The position numbers and the translations under genes were made by a program. Source: Ruminococcus sp. (GTDB taxonomy: Bacteria > Bacillota > Clostridia > Oscillospirales > Ruminococcaceae). From it: a stretch of DNA of 64,000 nucleotides. The notes beneath the pieces were generated by a model, which saw only the letters and a program-made list of their open reading frames with translations, did no database searches and had not been told where the DNA came from. The stretch is from contig JAGCWY010000041.1 in assembly GCA_017961625.1 (NCBI GenBank), positions 1 to 64,000 of the forward strand, read 5' to 3'. Shown here one piece after another: positions 17,547 through 25,420 of the stretch (its first letter is position 1; each line of letters opens with the position of its first letter).

Positions 17547-17691
17547 ACATGCACCTCCTAAAAACTTACCTTAGCCATTGTGAAGCAGCAAAGCCGCTTC
17601 AACCGTCCCGAATTTAGTTTATGACAATAACCGTATAGAGACGGCTATCAGGGATATACCAATTATAAAACATCATTGCTTTTTTGTCAAC

Positions 17692-17735
17692 AAAAAGCCG
17701 CCGCAGCTCCGGTGATATTCCGGAGCTGCGGCGGC
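17692..17735 (-). terminator. Intrinsic terminator of the GH74 gene
   Basis: A very strong 16-bp GC-rich stem (17697-17712 with 17720-17735) with a 7-base loop; on the minus strand it is followed by TTTTTG. Confidence 0.92.
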
Positions 17736-17768
17736 GCTGTCAATTATTCCTCGCGGAGAGGACTGTTA

Positions 17769-20543
17769 TCATTTTTCAGGGAGCTCGGTGATAAGATGAA
17801 GCAGATACCTCTGTATAGCGGCTGCGTCACCTGTTGTCATGCCGTCGTTTCCTGTAACGTCAGCATTCTTTATTCCCTGAGAGGTTATACGCTTCTCGTC
17901 CTTGCCGTTCTCACCGTACTTATCGGGATTCGCAAGTGCCTGCATAATGAGTACGGCATCTGAAAGATCCACCGTACCATCACAGTTTACATCGCCTGCG
18001 CTGTAATTATCATCATTGTCCGTTGTTGTGGAGGTCGTCACAGAAGTTGTAACAGACGAGGTAGTTTTGGAGGAAGTTGAAGTCGTTGTCACAGTAGTGG
18101 TTGTTGTGGTCGTTACCGGCTTCGTTGTAGTAGTCGTTGTAATCGGCGGCTTTGAACTGCCGTCTGAGAGCTGACCGTAAACTATACCGCATCCTACTGT
18201 TGACATATACACCTTGCCGAATTCATCCATATCTCCTACAAGGTAGTTGCCGTTTCCAGTGCCTCCGTAGAGGTGATCGTTATTTATACATACCCATGTA
18301 GCGCCACCGTCTGTGGAGCGGTAGATACCCTCCTTGTCAGATTCATCGGGCTTACCGTAGATAAAGAGTGTATTGACTCCGCCTGACTTCTCGGGAGCTC
18401 CGTAGCCCACGCACTTTGCGTAGAAAACATTGTCCAGCTTCTTTACCGTCTTGCCGCTGTCAGATATGAGATAAAGTCCGTACCAACCAGCCGCCATTGC
18501 GATACTTCCGTTGCCAAGGTATGCCGGATCGCCTGTGTGGTCACACATATCGTACTTGCATACCGTAGTCTCCGTGAAGGTAGCTCCGTAGTCGCTGCTT
18601 ACCGCAAATGCATAGTGGGACTCCTCAAGCGTAGGCTCTGTCTTGGTCATATCCGATGACCAGTAATCGTTATGTGTGAGCACGGAAGCATAAACGGTTT
18701 TGGGATCCTTCGGATCAACAAGGGTGTATACTCCCTTTGTAGCTTTTATGCCTGTGCTTACCTTCCATGTAGCACCGAAGTCGTCGCTGTAAGATACACT
18801 GCCTGTGGTACTCGTATTTATTATCCTGTACTTGCCTGAGGAGAGCTCCGTTATAGAGAGCTTACCGCCTGTACATGCAGGCTTGAAGGACTTCCATGTC
18901 TTGCCGCGGTCAGTGGTATAGTAACCACTGCCTGTATTGTTTCCGTCGCCGTTGGCAGTTCTTGCCCACACATCAGTATTCTGAGGGCATACCGCAATAG
19001 CTGAGGTGGAGCCCATATTCGGCTGATATTGCAGACCTATCTGGTCTACCGCCTCATGCACGAAGCCGTCATAGTCGCCGATAGCCGAAAGGTCGAGACC
19101 GTCTGCCGTGCTGACGAAATCAAGAGATACAACCTCCTCTATGCCGTCCGGGTGGAATGTGAATGTAGGAAGCTTGTCCTCACTGGTGCTCCAAAGATTC
19201 TCACAAATAAATACCCCGTTTCCTGATGTTATGAACATCCTATCGGAGTTTCTCGGGTCAGTAACTACCGTACCAGACCAGTGTATAGCCTTGTCGCGTA
19301 TCCATGAATAGCCGCCGTCCTGTAAGTAATTGGAAATAAGAGGCTGCTCCCAGCCCTTTGTCTTTCCGGGAGTGAAGTTCTCCCAGGTCTTGCCACCGTC
19401 GAAGGAGCGAAAATACTGGTCGCCCCATGCGGGACCATGCTCCTCAGTCCAGGGCTCCCACTCCTGATCCTTCCAGCTTCCGCAGGTGCCTGCAATAAGG
19501 TGGTCGGGGTTTTGAGGATCAGCCCATACGGATCCGTAGCCAGCATCGGGAGAGAGCAGATTCGTAACTGTGCTAGTCTTCGGCGAATAACGGTAAGCTC
19601 CGCCAGAAGCACCGTTAAAGGCAAGTCCTGCGATATACGAAATAAGCAGGTCACCGTTTGAATCAAGGTTTATACGTGAGGGGTATACGTCTGTGGGGAG
19701 GTCCTTGCTGAGCACCGAGAACTTATCGTCCTTTGTGCTTGCAACATGGACGTTAGCCACACCCTTTATAGAAGTTCCAACGTATACCTTTCCGCCTGTA
19801 ATTGCAATATTCGCAACGCCGTTCTGGTAGTTGTAGGCTTCATCGGTGATGGATCGAGCCATATTGCTTGTCCATGTAGGCCATTTCGTGGTCTTGGTGA
19901 AAAGACCGAGGTCGTCGTAGCCTGTAACGGGCTCCCATGTCTCGCCGCCGTCTATTGACTTGATGAGCGCCGACTTGGATTTCTCGTCAGAGGTAACATC
20001 GCCGCCTGCATATATCACCTTCGGATTATCGGGGTCTACAGCTATAGACTCTCCGCACTGCCTTCCATCTCCGTTGCCCATTACCTTTATGAGCTTGGTG
20101 ACGTCTATCTCCTTCATTGTCCTGCCGCCATCAGTGGTCTTGAATATCACTGTCTTTTCGTTTGAGAAGTAAGCACAGCCGCAGAGGAAATAAACCGTAT
20201 CATCGTCTGTGGGGTCTATTGCCATAGCGTCAACGCTGAGGAGACCGCGGTCTGCGTCGGTGATGAAACCAAGGAGCTGCTCCCAGCTTTCGGTATCATA
20301 GTTGTACTTGTATGCACCGCCTACGTCTGTACGTGCATACATCACCTTCTTACCTGTAACAATTCCTGAAACGAAGCCACCTCCGCCTATTTTGAGAGTG
20401 CCCCATTCCATTTTGTCAGCAATGCTTGCGGACGCTGCTGCCGCAGAATTCCTGCCAGTCTCCGCAATGCCTGAAACGGAGGAGCAGCCAGCGCAGATTG
20501 AGAGAGCGCAAAGACCTGCCAGAGCCTTATTCAATGCTTTCAT
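17769..20543 (-). CDS. GH74 xyloglucanase with C-terminal dockerin
   Basis: A 924-residue exported enzyme. After a signal peptide ending near ICAGCSS (possibly lipoprotein-like, although the -3 residue is not typical) comes the GH74 signature GGGGFVSGIV ... YARTDVGGAYKY (about residues 52-80), and many propeller repeats of the S-x-D-G-G-x-T-W type (SIDGGETWEP, SFDGGKTWENF, STDGGATWV), as in the twin seven-bladed propellers of this family; Asp in ARTDVGG is the expected catalytic base. A Thr/Val linker (about residues 805-845) leads to a type I dockerin (848-924). It cleaves xyloglucan backbones as part of a cellulosome. Start ATG follows AGAAAGGA. Own promoter at 20618-20646. Confidence 0.94.
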   Translation of the reverse strand: MKALNKALAGLCALSICAGCSSVSGIAETGRNSAAAASASIADKMEWGTLKIGGGGFVSGIVTGKKVMYARTDVGGAYKYNYDTESWEQLLGFITDADRGLLSVDAMAIDPTDDDTVYFLCGCAYFSNEKTVIFKTTDGGRTMKEIDVTKLIKVMGNGDGRQCGESIAVDPDNPKVIYAGGDVTSDEKSKSALIKSIDGGETWEPVTGYDDLGLFTKTTKWPTWTSNMARSITDEAYNYQNGVANIAITGGKVYVGTSIKGVANVHVASTKDDKFSVLSKDLPTDVYPSRINLDSNGDLLISYIAGLAFNGASGGAYRYSPKTSTVTNLLSPDAGYGSVWADPQNPDHLIAGTCGSWKDQEWEPWTEEHGPAWGDQYFRSFDGGKTWENFTPGKTKGWEQPLISNYLQDGGYSWIRDKAIHWSGTVVTDPRNSDRMFITSGNGVFICENLWSTSEDKLPTFTFHPDGIEEVVSLDFVSTADGLDLSAIGDYDGFVHEAVDQIGLQYQPNMGSTSAIAVCPQNTDVWARTANGDGNNTGSGYYTTDRGKTWKSFKPACTGGKLSITELSSGKYRIINTSTTGSVSYSDDFGATWKVSTGIKATKGVYTLVDPKDPKTVYASVLTHNDYWSSDMTKTEPTLEESHYAFAVSSDYGATFTETTVCKYDMCDHTGDPAYLGNGSIAMAAGWYGLYLISDSGKTVKKLDNVFYAKCVGYGAPEKSGGVNTLFIYGKPDESDKEGIYRSTDGGATWVCINNDHLYGGTGNGNYLVGDMDEFGKVYMSTVGCGIVYGQLSDGSSKPPITTTTTTKPVTTTTTTTVTTTSTSSKTTSSVTTSVTTSTTTDNDDNYSAGDVNCDGTVDLSDAVLIMQALANPDKYGENGKDEKRITSQGIKNADVTGNDGMTTGDAAAIQRYLLHLITELPEK

Positions 20544-20617
20544 TGTAATTTTCCTTTCTGTTTATGTATTTTAATATCCTGATTCCCAATTTCTTATCCG
20601 TGCCTGTTTTCAACTTG

Positions 20618-20646
20618 ATTTTATCATTTCAGATATGCAGTGTCAA
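20618..20646 (-). promoter_or_regulatory. Sigma-A promoter of the GH74 gene
   Basis: Minus strand: TTGACA (20646-20641), 17-base spacer, TAAAAT (20623-20618), giving a leader of about 70 bases. Confidence 0.8.
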
Positions 20647-20821
20647 GGGATTTGCGCCGTTATGACACTATAGGACATAATAAGAATACTATTTTGCAGT
20701 AGTCAAAAATGAACATTTCTTTAAGCCGCTTCACAGGGACAAAAAAGAAATATACCTTTGGGGGCAATCGATGATAAGCAAACCTTGCGTAATCGCTCTG
20801 AACCATACAAAATAATACTTT

Positions 20822-20851
20822 CAAAAAAAATTGCGCAGCCTTAAAGGCTGC
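20822..20851 (-). terminator. Intrinsic terminator without an evident upstream gene
   Basis: Nine-base-pair perfect stem and a run of eight T on the minus strand. Confidence 0.8.
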
Positions 20852-21050
20852 GCGAAACTTTGAGCAATGAAACATATGACATCTGAAGATTCTTTTTTCT
20901 GACACCGCCCGTATTCCGAACGGAGAGGATCTGCAAAAAGTAGAGAAGGAGACACCACAGCCCGTTGCGGGCGGCAAGGCGGGCCGCACCATAACTGTTT
21001 CCCCCCAGTTCCTTCGACTGTAGCGTCTGAACTCCTTATCTACATTCACG
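20822..21050 (-). ncRNA. Candidate small noncoding RNA with its own terminator
   Basis: On the minus strand a GC-rich stretch of about 200 bases ends in the perfect stem GCGCAGCCT/AGGCTGCGC (20833-20851) followed by TTTTTTT (plus-strand A run at 20823-20830). No gene on the minus strand precedes it, so the terminator must serve something else. The body contains conserved-looking GC-rich segments (CGGCCCGCCTTGCCGCCCG near 20970) that could fold. I do not match it to 6S, SRP, tmRNA or RNase P RNA. Limits are approximate. Confidence 0.35.
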
Positions 21051-21224
21051 ATATATTAATCTCATATCCTGTGTTTATTCTATCACAGCCTGTTCCACAC
21101 GGTTCAACAAAAAATTTACACTTTTTTATGACAAAAAACGCCTTTTTTCATCAATTTTAAGCCTTTTGTGCAGAATCAACAGCTTTGAGGCATAAAAAAT
21201 TTTGAAAATCCACACAAAAATTGG

Positions 21225-21242
21225 TTGTAAATTTCTTTACAA
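21225..21242. promoter_or_regulatory. Inverted repeat over the kinase -35 box
   Basis: TTGTAAA-TTTC-TTTACAA: 7-bp perfect arms with a 4-base spacer. The right arm contains the -35 hexamer, so a bound protein would block or recruit polymerase; autoregulation by the downstream regulator is a natural guess. Confidence 0.5.
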
Positions 21243-21264
21243 ACAGTGCAGAATGTGATATAAT
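21236..21264 (+). promoter_or_regulatory. Sigma-A promoter of the LytS-like two-component operon
   Basis: TTTACA (21236-21241), 17-base spacer, TATAAT (21259-21264); 40 bases upstream of the GTG start. Confidence 0.8.
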
Positions 21265-21304
21265 ATTCTTATATATTCAGATCATTTCTTTGGAGGATTA
21301 TTCC

Positions 21305-22621
21305 GTGGAAATAGTTTCAGAACTAATCAAGAGTTATTTTTTATCATTTGCACTTATTTTCGGAATTATCATAATGCTTCTTGAAAACCGCAAGGAGCGC
21401 CCTCAGGGTACGGATCATATAATCGTCATAGTTGTTGTGCTCTCCCTCATCGTTCTGAATAAAGCAGCGGACGATCTTTTCAGGTGGACGCTGTACGATG
21501 ATACAAGGAATTATACCGACGACGCTGCAATGACTCTGATGTATATGCGTTCTGCGATGGAGCACATACTCTTTCCGCTTATCGCCTATATAGAACTGCT
21601 GCTCATAGTACCGGTAAAAAAGAAATATATATTCTTCCTGCCTGAGCTGATCTGTATTATCGCAGAATCTGTAAATCTTGGAAAGCCTGGCATAATATTC
21701 AGCTATGACAAGCACCTTGATTATGTGGATGGTCCTCTCATGCTACTGCCCTATTTCGTGGGTATGATATATCTGCTTCTGCTCATGAGGTACTCCATAC
21801 TCTTCATCAAGGAAAAGGAAATGAGCAAGGGCGTTACGGTGATATTCATAGTATTCCTGACTCTTGCGGAATGTTATCTTGAAGCAGCCTACATAGTTGT
21901 AGACGTTATGGACGAAATAGTCGCCCTCGACGTTATAATATATTACTTCTACCTCGTTGCCATATATCAGAGCGAGATGAAGATAAAGCTCAGGACAAGC
22001 GAGCTGGAGTTGGAGCGAAGCAAACGTATGCTTATGCTCTCACAGATACAGCCTCATTTCATGTACAATTCACTTACGTCCATAACTTATCTCTGCGACA
22101 AAGACGCTTCACAGGCCAAGAGAGCCCTGATAGACTTCTCCAAGTTTCTCAGGAAGAACCTCGAAGCCATGACCAACAAGAACATTGTCCCAATAAAGGA
22201 AGAGCTGGAGCATACACAGGTCTATCTCTCCCTTGAAAAGATAAGGTTCGGCGATGATCTCGATATCATATTCGACGTAAAGGACAGCGACTTCTCAGTG
22301 CCGGTGCTGACAGTGCAGCCCCTTGTGGAGAACGCTGTAAAGCACGGTATAAACCGCTCTGAGAGCGGTTGCGGTACGGTCTGCATATCCACTGAGGAAA
22401 CGGAGAGTTTCCATAAGGTAATAATAAAGGACGATGGCGGCGGCTTTGATGTGGAATCCTTAAACAATCTAGACGAAGGGCATATAGGTATCTCAAACGT
22501 TCGCAAACGTCTGCTTGACGAGTGCGGCGGCGAGCTGATAATAAAAAGCGCTCCCAACGAGGGAACTGAGTGTACTATTCTTATCCCAAAGGAGAATCAC
22601 TATGAAAATTCTGGCAATTGA
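21305..22621 (+). CDS. LytS/YehU-type sensor histidine kinase
   Basis: A 438-residue kinase: seven or so hydrophobic segments in residues 5-225, a short coiled linker, then the His_kinase domain with His251 in QIQPHFMYNSL and the HATPase domain (VQPLVENAVKHG, DDGGGF, GHIGISNVRKRL). The QPHF-type domain defines the LytS/AgrC-like class. GTG at 21305 follows GGAGG; earlier in-frame starts (to 21221) overlap the promoter. It overlaps the regulator gene by 20 bases. The signal is unknown; no small peptide gene was seen beside it. Confidence 0.9.
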   Translation: MEIVSELIKSYFLSFALIFGIIIMLLENRKERPQGTDHIIVIVVVLSLIVLNKAADDLFRWTLYDDTRNYTDDAAMTLMYMRSAMEHILFPLIAYIELLLIVPVKKKYIFFLPELICIIAESVNLGKPGIIFSYDKHLDYVDGPLMLLPYFVGMIYLLLLMRYSILFIKEKEMSKGVTVIFIVFLTLAECYLEAAYIVVDVMDEIVALDVIIYYFYLVAIYQSEMKIKLRTSELELERSKRMLMLSQIQPHFMYNSLTSITYLCDKDASQAKRALIDFSKFLRKNLEAMTNKNIVPIKEELEHTQVYLSLEKIRFGDDLDIIFDVKDSDFSVPVLTVQPLVENAVKHGINRSESGCGTVCISTEETESFHKVIIKDDGGGFDVESLNNLDEGHIGISNVRKRLLDECGGELIIKSAPNEGTECTILIPKENHYENSGN

Positions 22622-23417
22622 CGATGAAAGATTTGCATTACAGCTTCTTGTAGATACACTGCACAAGGTCTGCCCCGAGGCGGAGATAGTATCCTTTCGC
22701 CGTCCCTCACAGTTCATGGAATATGAGGATAAGGAGCCCTTTGACGCAGCCTTTCTCGATATCCGCATCGGTCAGATGTCTGGCATACAGGTGGCTATAG
22801 AGCTGAAAAAGCACTCTCCCATGTGCAATATCGTCTTTGTCACGAGCTATTCGGAATATGCCTTTGCGGCTATACAGATGCGTCCCAGCGGTTATATAAT
22901 GAAGCCCTACACTGAAGAGGATATCCGCAATGAGTTCAATAATTTCAGATATTCTCCTCAGCCTGAGGACAAGAACAGCGACAAGCTCAAGATACGCACC
23001 TTCGGTAACTTTCGTGTCTTCGGGAAGGACGATGTTCCGCTCAAATTTTCAAGAACTATTTCCAAGGAAATATTCGCGTACCTTATAGACCAATGCGGCT
23101 ATCCTGTAACGAGCAAGGAGATAGCGGCAGACGTTCTTGAGGTAGAGGACTTCGACCGTCCTACCTCCAAGAAGGTATCGCAGTACGTTTCCGATCTTAT
23201 AAAGGATATAGAGAACGCAGGCTTCCACAATGTAATAATAAAACAGAACCGCCAGATACTTGTGAACAAGGAGGCGGTGGACTGCGACCTCTACGACCTA
23301 TTTGCAGGAGATACAGCCGCTTTCAGCACTTATCACGGCGAGTACATGATAGACTATTCGTGGGCTGAGATAAGCGACTCTGCCGAGAGGATAAAATCCC
23401 TCGGATACAAGTTCTGA
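22602..23417 (+). CDS. Response regulator with receiver and winged-helix (SARP/OmpR-like) domain
   Basis: A 271-residue regulator: receiver domain in 1-122 with D7-D8, phospho-acceptor Asp53 (FLDIRIGQ) and Lys in IMKPY; then LKIRTFGNFRVFGKDDVPLKF, which is the opening beta-sheet of a Trans_reg_C-like winged helix as found in BTAD/SARP-type regulators, ending near 225, and a short tail. The pairing of a LytS-type kinase with a winged-helix rather than a LytTR output is a known clostridial variant. ATG follows AAAGGAG and overlaps the kinase end. A perfect palindromic terminator follows. Confidence 0.88.
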   Translation: MKILAIDDERFALQLLVDTLHKVCPEAEIVSFRRPSQFMEYEDKEPFDAAFLDIRIGQMSGIQVAIELKKHSPMCNIVFVTSYSEYAFAAIQMRPSGYIMKPYTEEDIRNEFNNFRYSPQPEDKNSDKLKIRTFGNFRVFGKDDVPLKFSRTISKEIFAYLIDQCGYPVTSKEIAADVLEVEDFDRPTSKKVSQYVSDLIKDIENAGFHNVIIKQNRQILVNKEAVDCDLYDLFAGDTAAFSTYHGEYMIDYSWAEISDSAERIKSLGYKF

Positions 23418-23446
23418 GTTTCAATTTATGACTATCCTAAATATTA

Positions 23447-23480
23447 TGGGGGGCGATGTTAACATCGCCCCCCATTTTAT
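23447..23480 (+). terminator. Intrinsic terminator (28-bp perfect palindrome)
   Basis: TGGGGGGCGATGTT followed directly by its reverse complement (23447-23474), then TTTTAT. It ends the two-component operon and, on the other strand, also lies downstream of the polymerase gene. Confidence 0.85.
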
Positions 23481-23492
23481 CGACACCTGAGC

Positions 23493-24995
23493 TTAAGCTC
23501 TGTGTCCACCTATCTGCTGATTGCGTGACATCGCAGTAGCTCCGGCGCAGAGGTTAGTTCCGCGGAGCACCGCGTTCTTGCCATATTTCTCCTTCATTCT
23601 CAGTACAGCGAGCTGTAGGCTCTGCTCACGGTGGAGTTCCGCCTTTTCCGCATTTCTACGGCGCTCGTCCTCCTCAGGATCAGTGAAGAAGTCCAGCTGC
23701 CGATACTCCTCCTGCACTGTCTCCACAGGCACTACCCTGTTCGCGCATACGGTTATCCTGCGTATAAGCAGTATATCATCGGTGATATGGTCAAAAAGCT
23801 CCATAGCAGCCTCTGTTATCAGCTTTGCAGAGGAAACCGGAGCTCTGAGGTTCACAGTACCGTGAGCGTGTACAGGCACAGGTCTACCATAATGGTCAAG
23901 AGATACCTTTCCGGTATACCTCTCCGCTATATAGTCCCTGCGGAGATTCTCCACGTCGTAGCCAACGGTTATAGTGAGCTGATCAGTAACAATCCCCCTG
24001 CCCACCAGGTCAAGGGAAAGCATATCTGCCATTTCCCATGTTATCAGTCTTGCGGTACTGTTTGAAGTTGCCTCCTGCAATACCTGTCCCATGCTTATAC
24101 TATTGGTCTCGGGGCGATAGCTTTTTATATCAGCTATGGTACACGGTTCCCAGCCCCATGCGTGATCTATAAGGAGCTCAGCGTTCACGCCGAACATTCT
24201 GTAGAGTGTCTTTTCGCCGAATTCCGTTGCAGACATTCGTGCTATGTCCCCCATAGTGAAAACGCCGCAGCGCTCCAGTCTGCTGGCATATCCCCTTCCC
24301 ACGCGCCAGAAGTCTGTAAGCGGACGATGCCCCCACATAAGACGGCGGTATGACATTTCGTCAAGCTCGGCTATACGCACTCCATTTTCGTCGGCAGGCA
24401 TTTTTTTGGCGACTATGTCCATAGCTATCTTGCAGAGGAAGAGATTGGTGCCTATCCCAGCAGTAGCGGTTATACCCGTGCTTTTCAACACATCACGTAT
24501 CATAGTAATAGCGAGCTCACGGGCAGTCATGCCATAGGTTTTCAGATAGGCGGTAGCGTCAATAAAAACCTCGTCTATTGAGTATACGTGTATATCCTCA
24601 GGAGCCACGTATTTCAGGTATATCTGGTATATTCTCGTGCTGTAGGTTATATAGTATGCCATTCTTGGAACCGCAACTATGTATGAAAGCTTGAGTGAAG
24701 GATCATTTCTGAGCTTGCTGTCTGTACATGACTCTCCCCGGAAGCGTTTTCCCGGAGCCTTGTATTTCCGTCCTGCATTTACCTCTGCAGTCCTTGCGAC
24801 GACCTCAAAAAGCCGTGGCCTTCCGGGTACGCCATAAGCTTTCAACGACGGTGATACCGCAAGGCATATAGTCTTTTCGGTGCGGCTCTCGTCTGCGACA
24901 ACAAGATTCGTATCGAGAGGGTCGAGCCCCCTCTCCACACATTCCACCGAGGCATAAAACGACTTAAGATCAATTGCTATATATATTTTTTCCAT
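23493..24995 (-). CDS. Y-family translesion DNA polymerase (UmuC/UvrX-like)
   Basis: A 500-residue polymerase. The palm motif AIDLKSFYASVEC supplies catalytic Asp9, and VYSIDEVFIDAT (about residue 140) supplies the second acidic cluster; a helix-hairpin-helix region and little-finger domain follow. The C-terminal end, with MKEKYGKN, TNLCAGATA and RNQQIGGH, is the standard tail of the Gram-positive UvrX/YqjW group. It copies past DNA lesions. ATG follows GAGGAAGG. A perfect promoter with a LexA-like box at its start site indicates SOS control. The YolD-like partner gene is not adjacent but at 8465. Confidence 0.93.
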   Translation of the reverse strand: MEKIYIAIDLKSFYASVECVERGLDPLDTNLVVADESRTEKTICLAVSPSLKAYGVPGRPRLFEVVARTAEVNAGRKYKAPGKRFRGESCTDSKLRNDPSLKLSYIVAVPRMAYYITYSTRIYQIYLKYVAPEDIHVYSIDEVFIDATAYLKTYGMTARELAITMIRDVLKSTGITATAGIGTNLFLCKIAMDIVAKKMPADENGVRIAELDEMSYRRLMWGHRPLTDFWRVGRGYASRLERCGVFTMGDIARMSATEFGEKTLYRMFGVNAELLIDHAWGWEPCTIADIKSYRPETNSISMGQVLQEATSNSTARLITWEMADMLSLDLVGRGIVTDQLTITVGYDVENLRRDYIAERYTGKVSLDHYGRPVPVHAHGTVNLRAPVSSAKLITEAAMELFDHITDDILLIRRITVCANRVVPVETVQEEYRQLDFFTDPEEDERRRNAEKAELHREQSLQLAVLRMKEKYGKNAVLRGTNLCAGATAMSRNQQIGGHRA

Positions 24996-25008
24996 AAGCC
25001 TTCCTCCT

Positions 25009-25022
25009 CGAATGTATGTTCT
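25009..25022 (-). promoter_or_regulatory. LexA (SOS) box of the polymerase gene
   Basis: GAATGTATGTTC (25010-25021) differs by one base from the Gram-positive LexA consensus GAAC-N4-GTTC. It lies just downstream of the -10 box, covering the expected start of transcription. Confidence 0.75.
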
Positions 25023-25028
25023 GTTTTT

Positions 25029-25057
25029 ATTATACTACCGTGCTCGCGCAATGTCAA
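25029..25057 (-). promoter_or_regulatory. Sigma-A promoter of the Y-family polymerase gene
   Basis: Minus strand: TTGACA (25057-25052), 17-base spacer, TATAAT (25034-25029); both hexamers perfect. Confidence 0.9.
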
Positions 25058-25234
25058 TACTTTCAAAAAAGAAAATATGTTTCTTTTTTGTGCTTTTCTT
25101 CTTAGCACATTTTCCCCTATTTATAGCATAATATTGCTATATCATACTGTATCGCACAAGAAAAATTACTGTTGATTGGCTATTATTTACAAAAAATTGC
25201 TTAAATGTCTTTCAAGTACTTACATTAAGATTAA

Positions 25235-25263
25235 TTGACACCTTCCCCCACAAATGATATAAT
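25235..25263 (+). promoter_or_regulatory. Sigma-A promoter of the U32-family gene
   Basis: TTGACA (25235-25240), 17-base spacer, TATAAT (25258-25263). Confidence 0.88.
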
Positions 25264-25420
25264 TTTAATATAGGACTTTAGCAGATCACATATTCAAAAA
25301 CGAGCTTTCGGACACAGCAGGAATATCCAAATATATCTACAGGCTTTGGAAAGCGTATACCATATAACTGATACCATACAGTGTATAGTCCTGACTACTT
25401 TCATAGGGAGATGTGTAAAC

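Larger units (their letters stand above)
20544..21304. other. Intergenic region between GH74 and LytS-like kinase genes
   Basis: Contains the GH74 promoter, a minus-strand terminator-ended segment that may be a small RNA (20822-21050), and the kinase promoter with its inverted repeat. A 129-codon open frame on the minus strand (20660-21049) runs through the terminator hairpin and has atypical composition, so I do not call it a gene. Confidence 0.5.
24996..25420. other. Divergent promoter region of polymerase and U32 genes
   Basis: Carries the SOS-type promoter of the polymerase gene and the promoter of the U32-family gene, with an AT-rich spacer. The U32 transcript would have a leader of about 150 bases. 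No further gene is seen. Confidence 0.6.

Noticed and set aside
20660..21049. 129-codon minus-strand open frame between GH74 and the kinase operon
   Set aside because: It runs through a strong terminator hairpin, lacks a good ribosome site and has odd composition; a small RNA is more likely.
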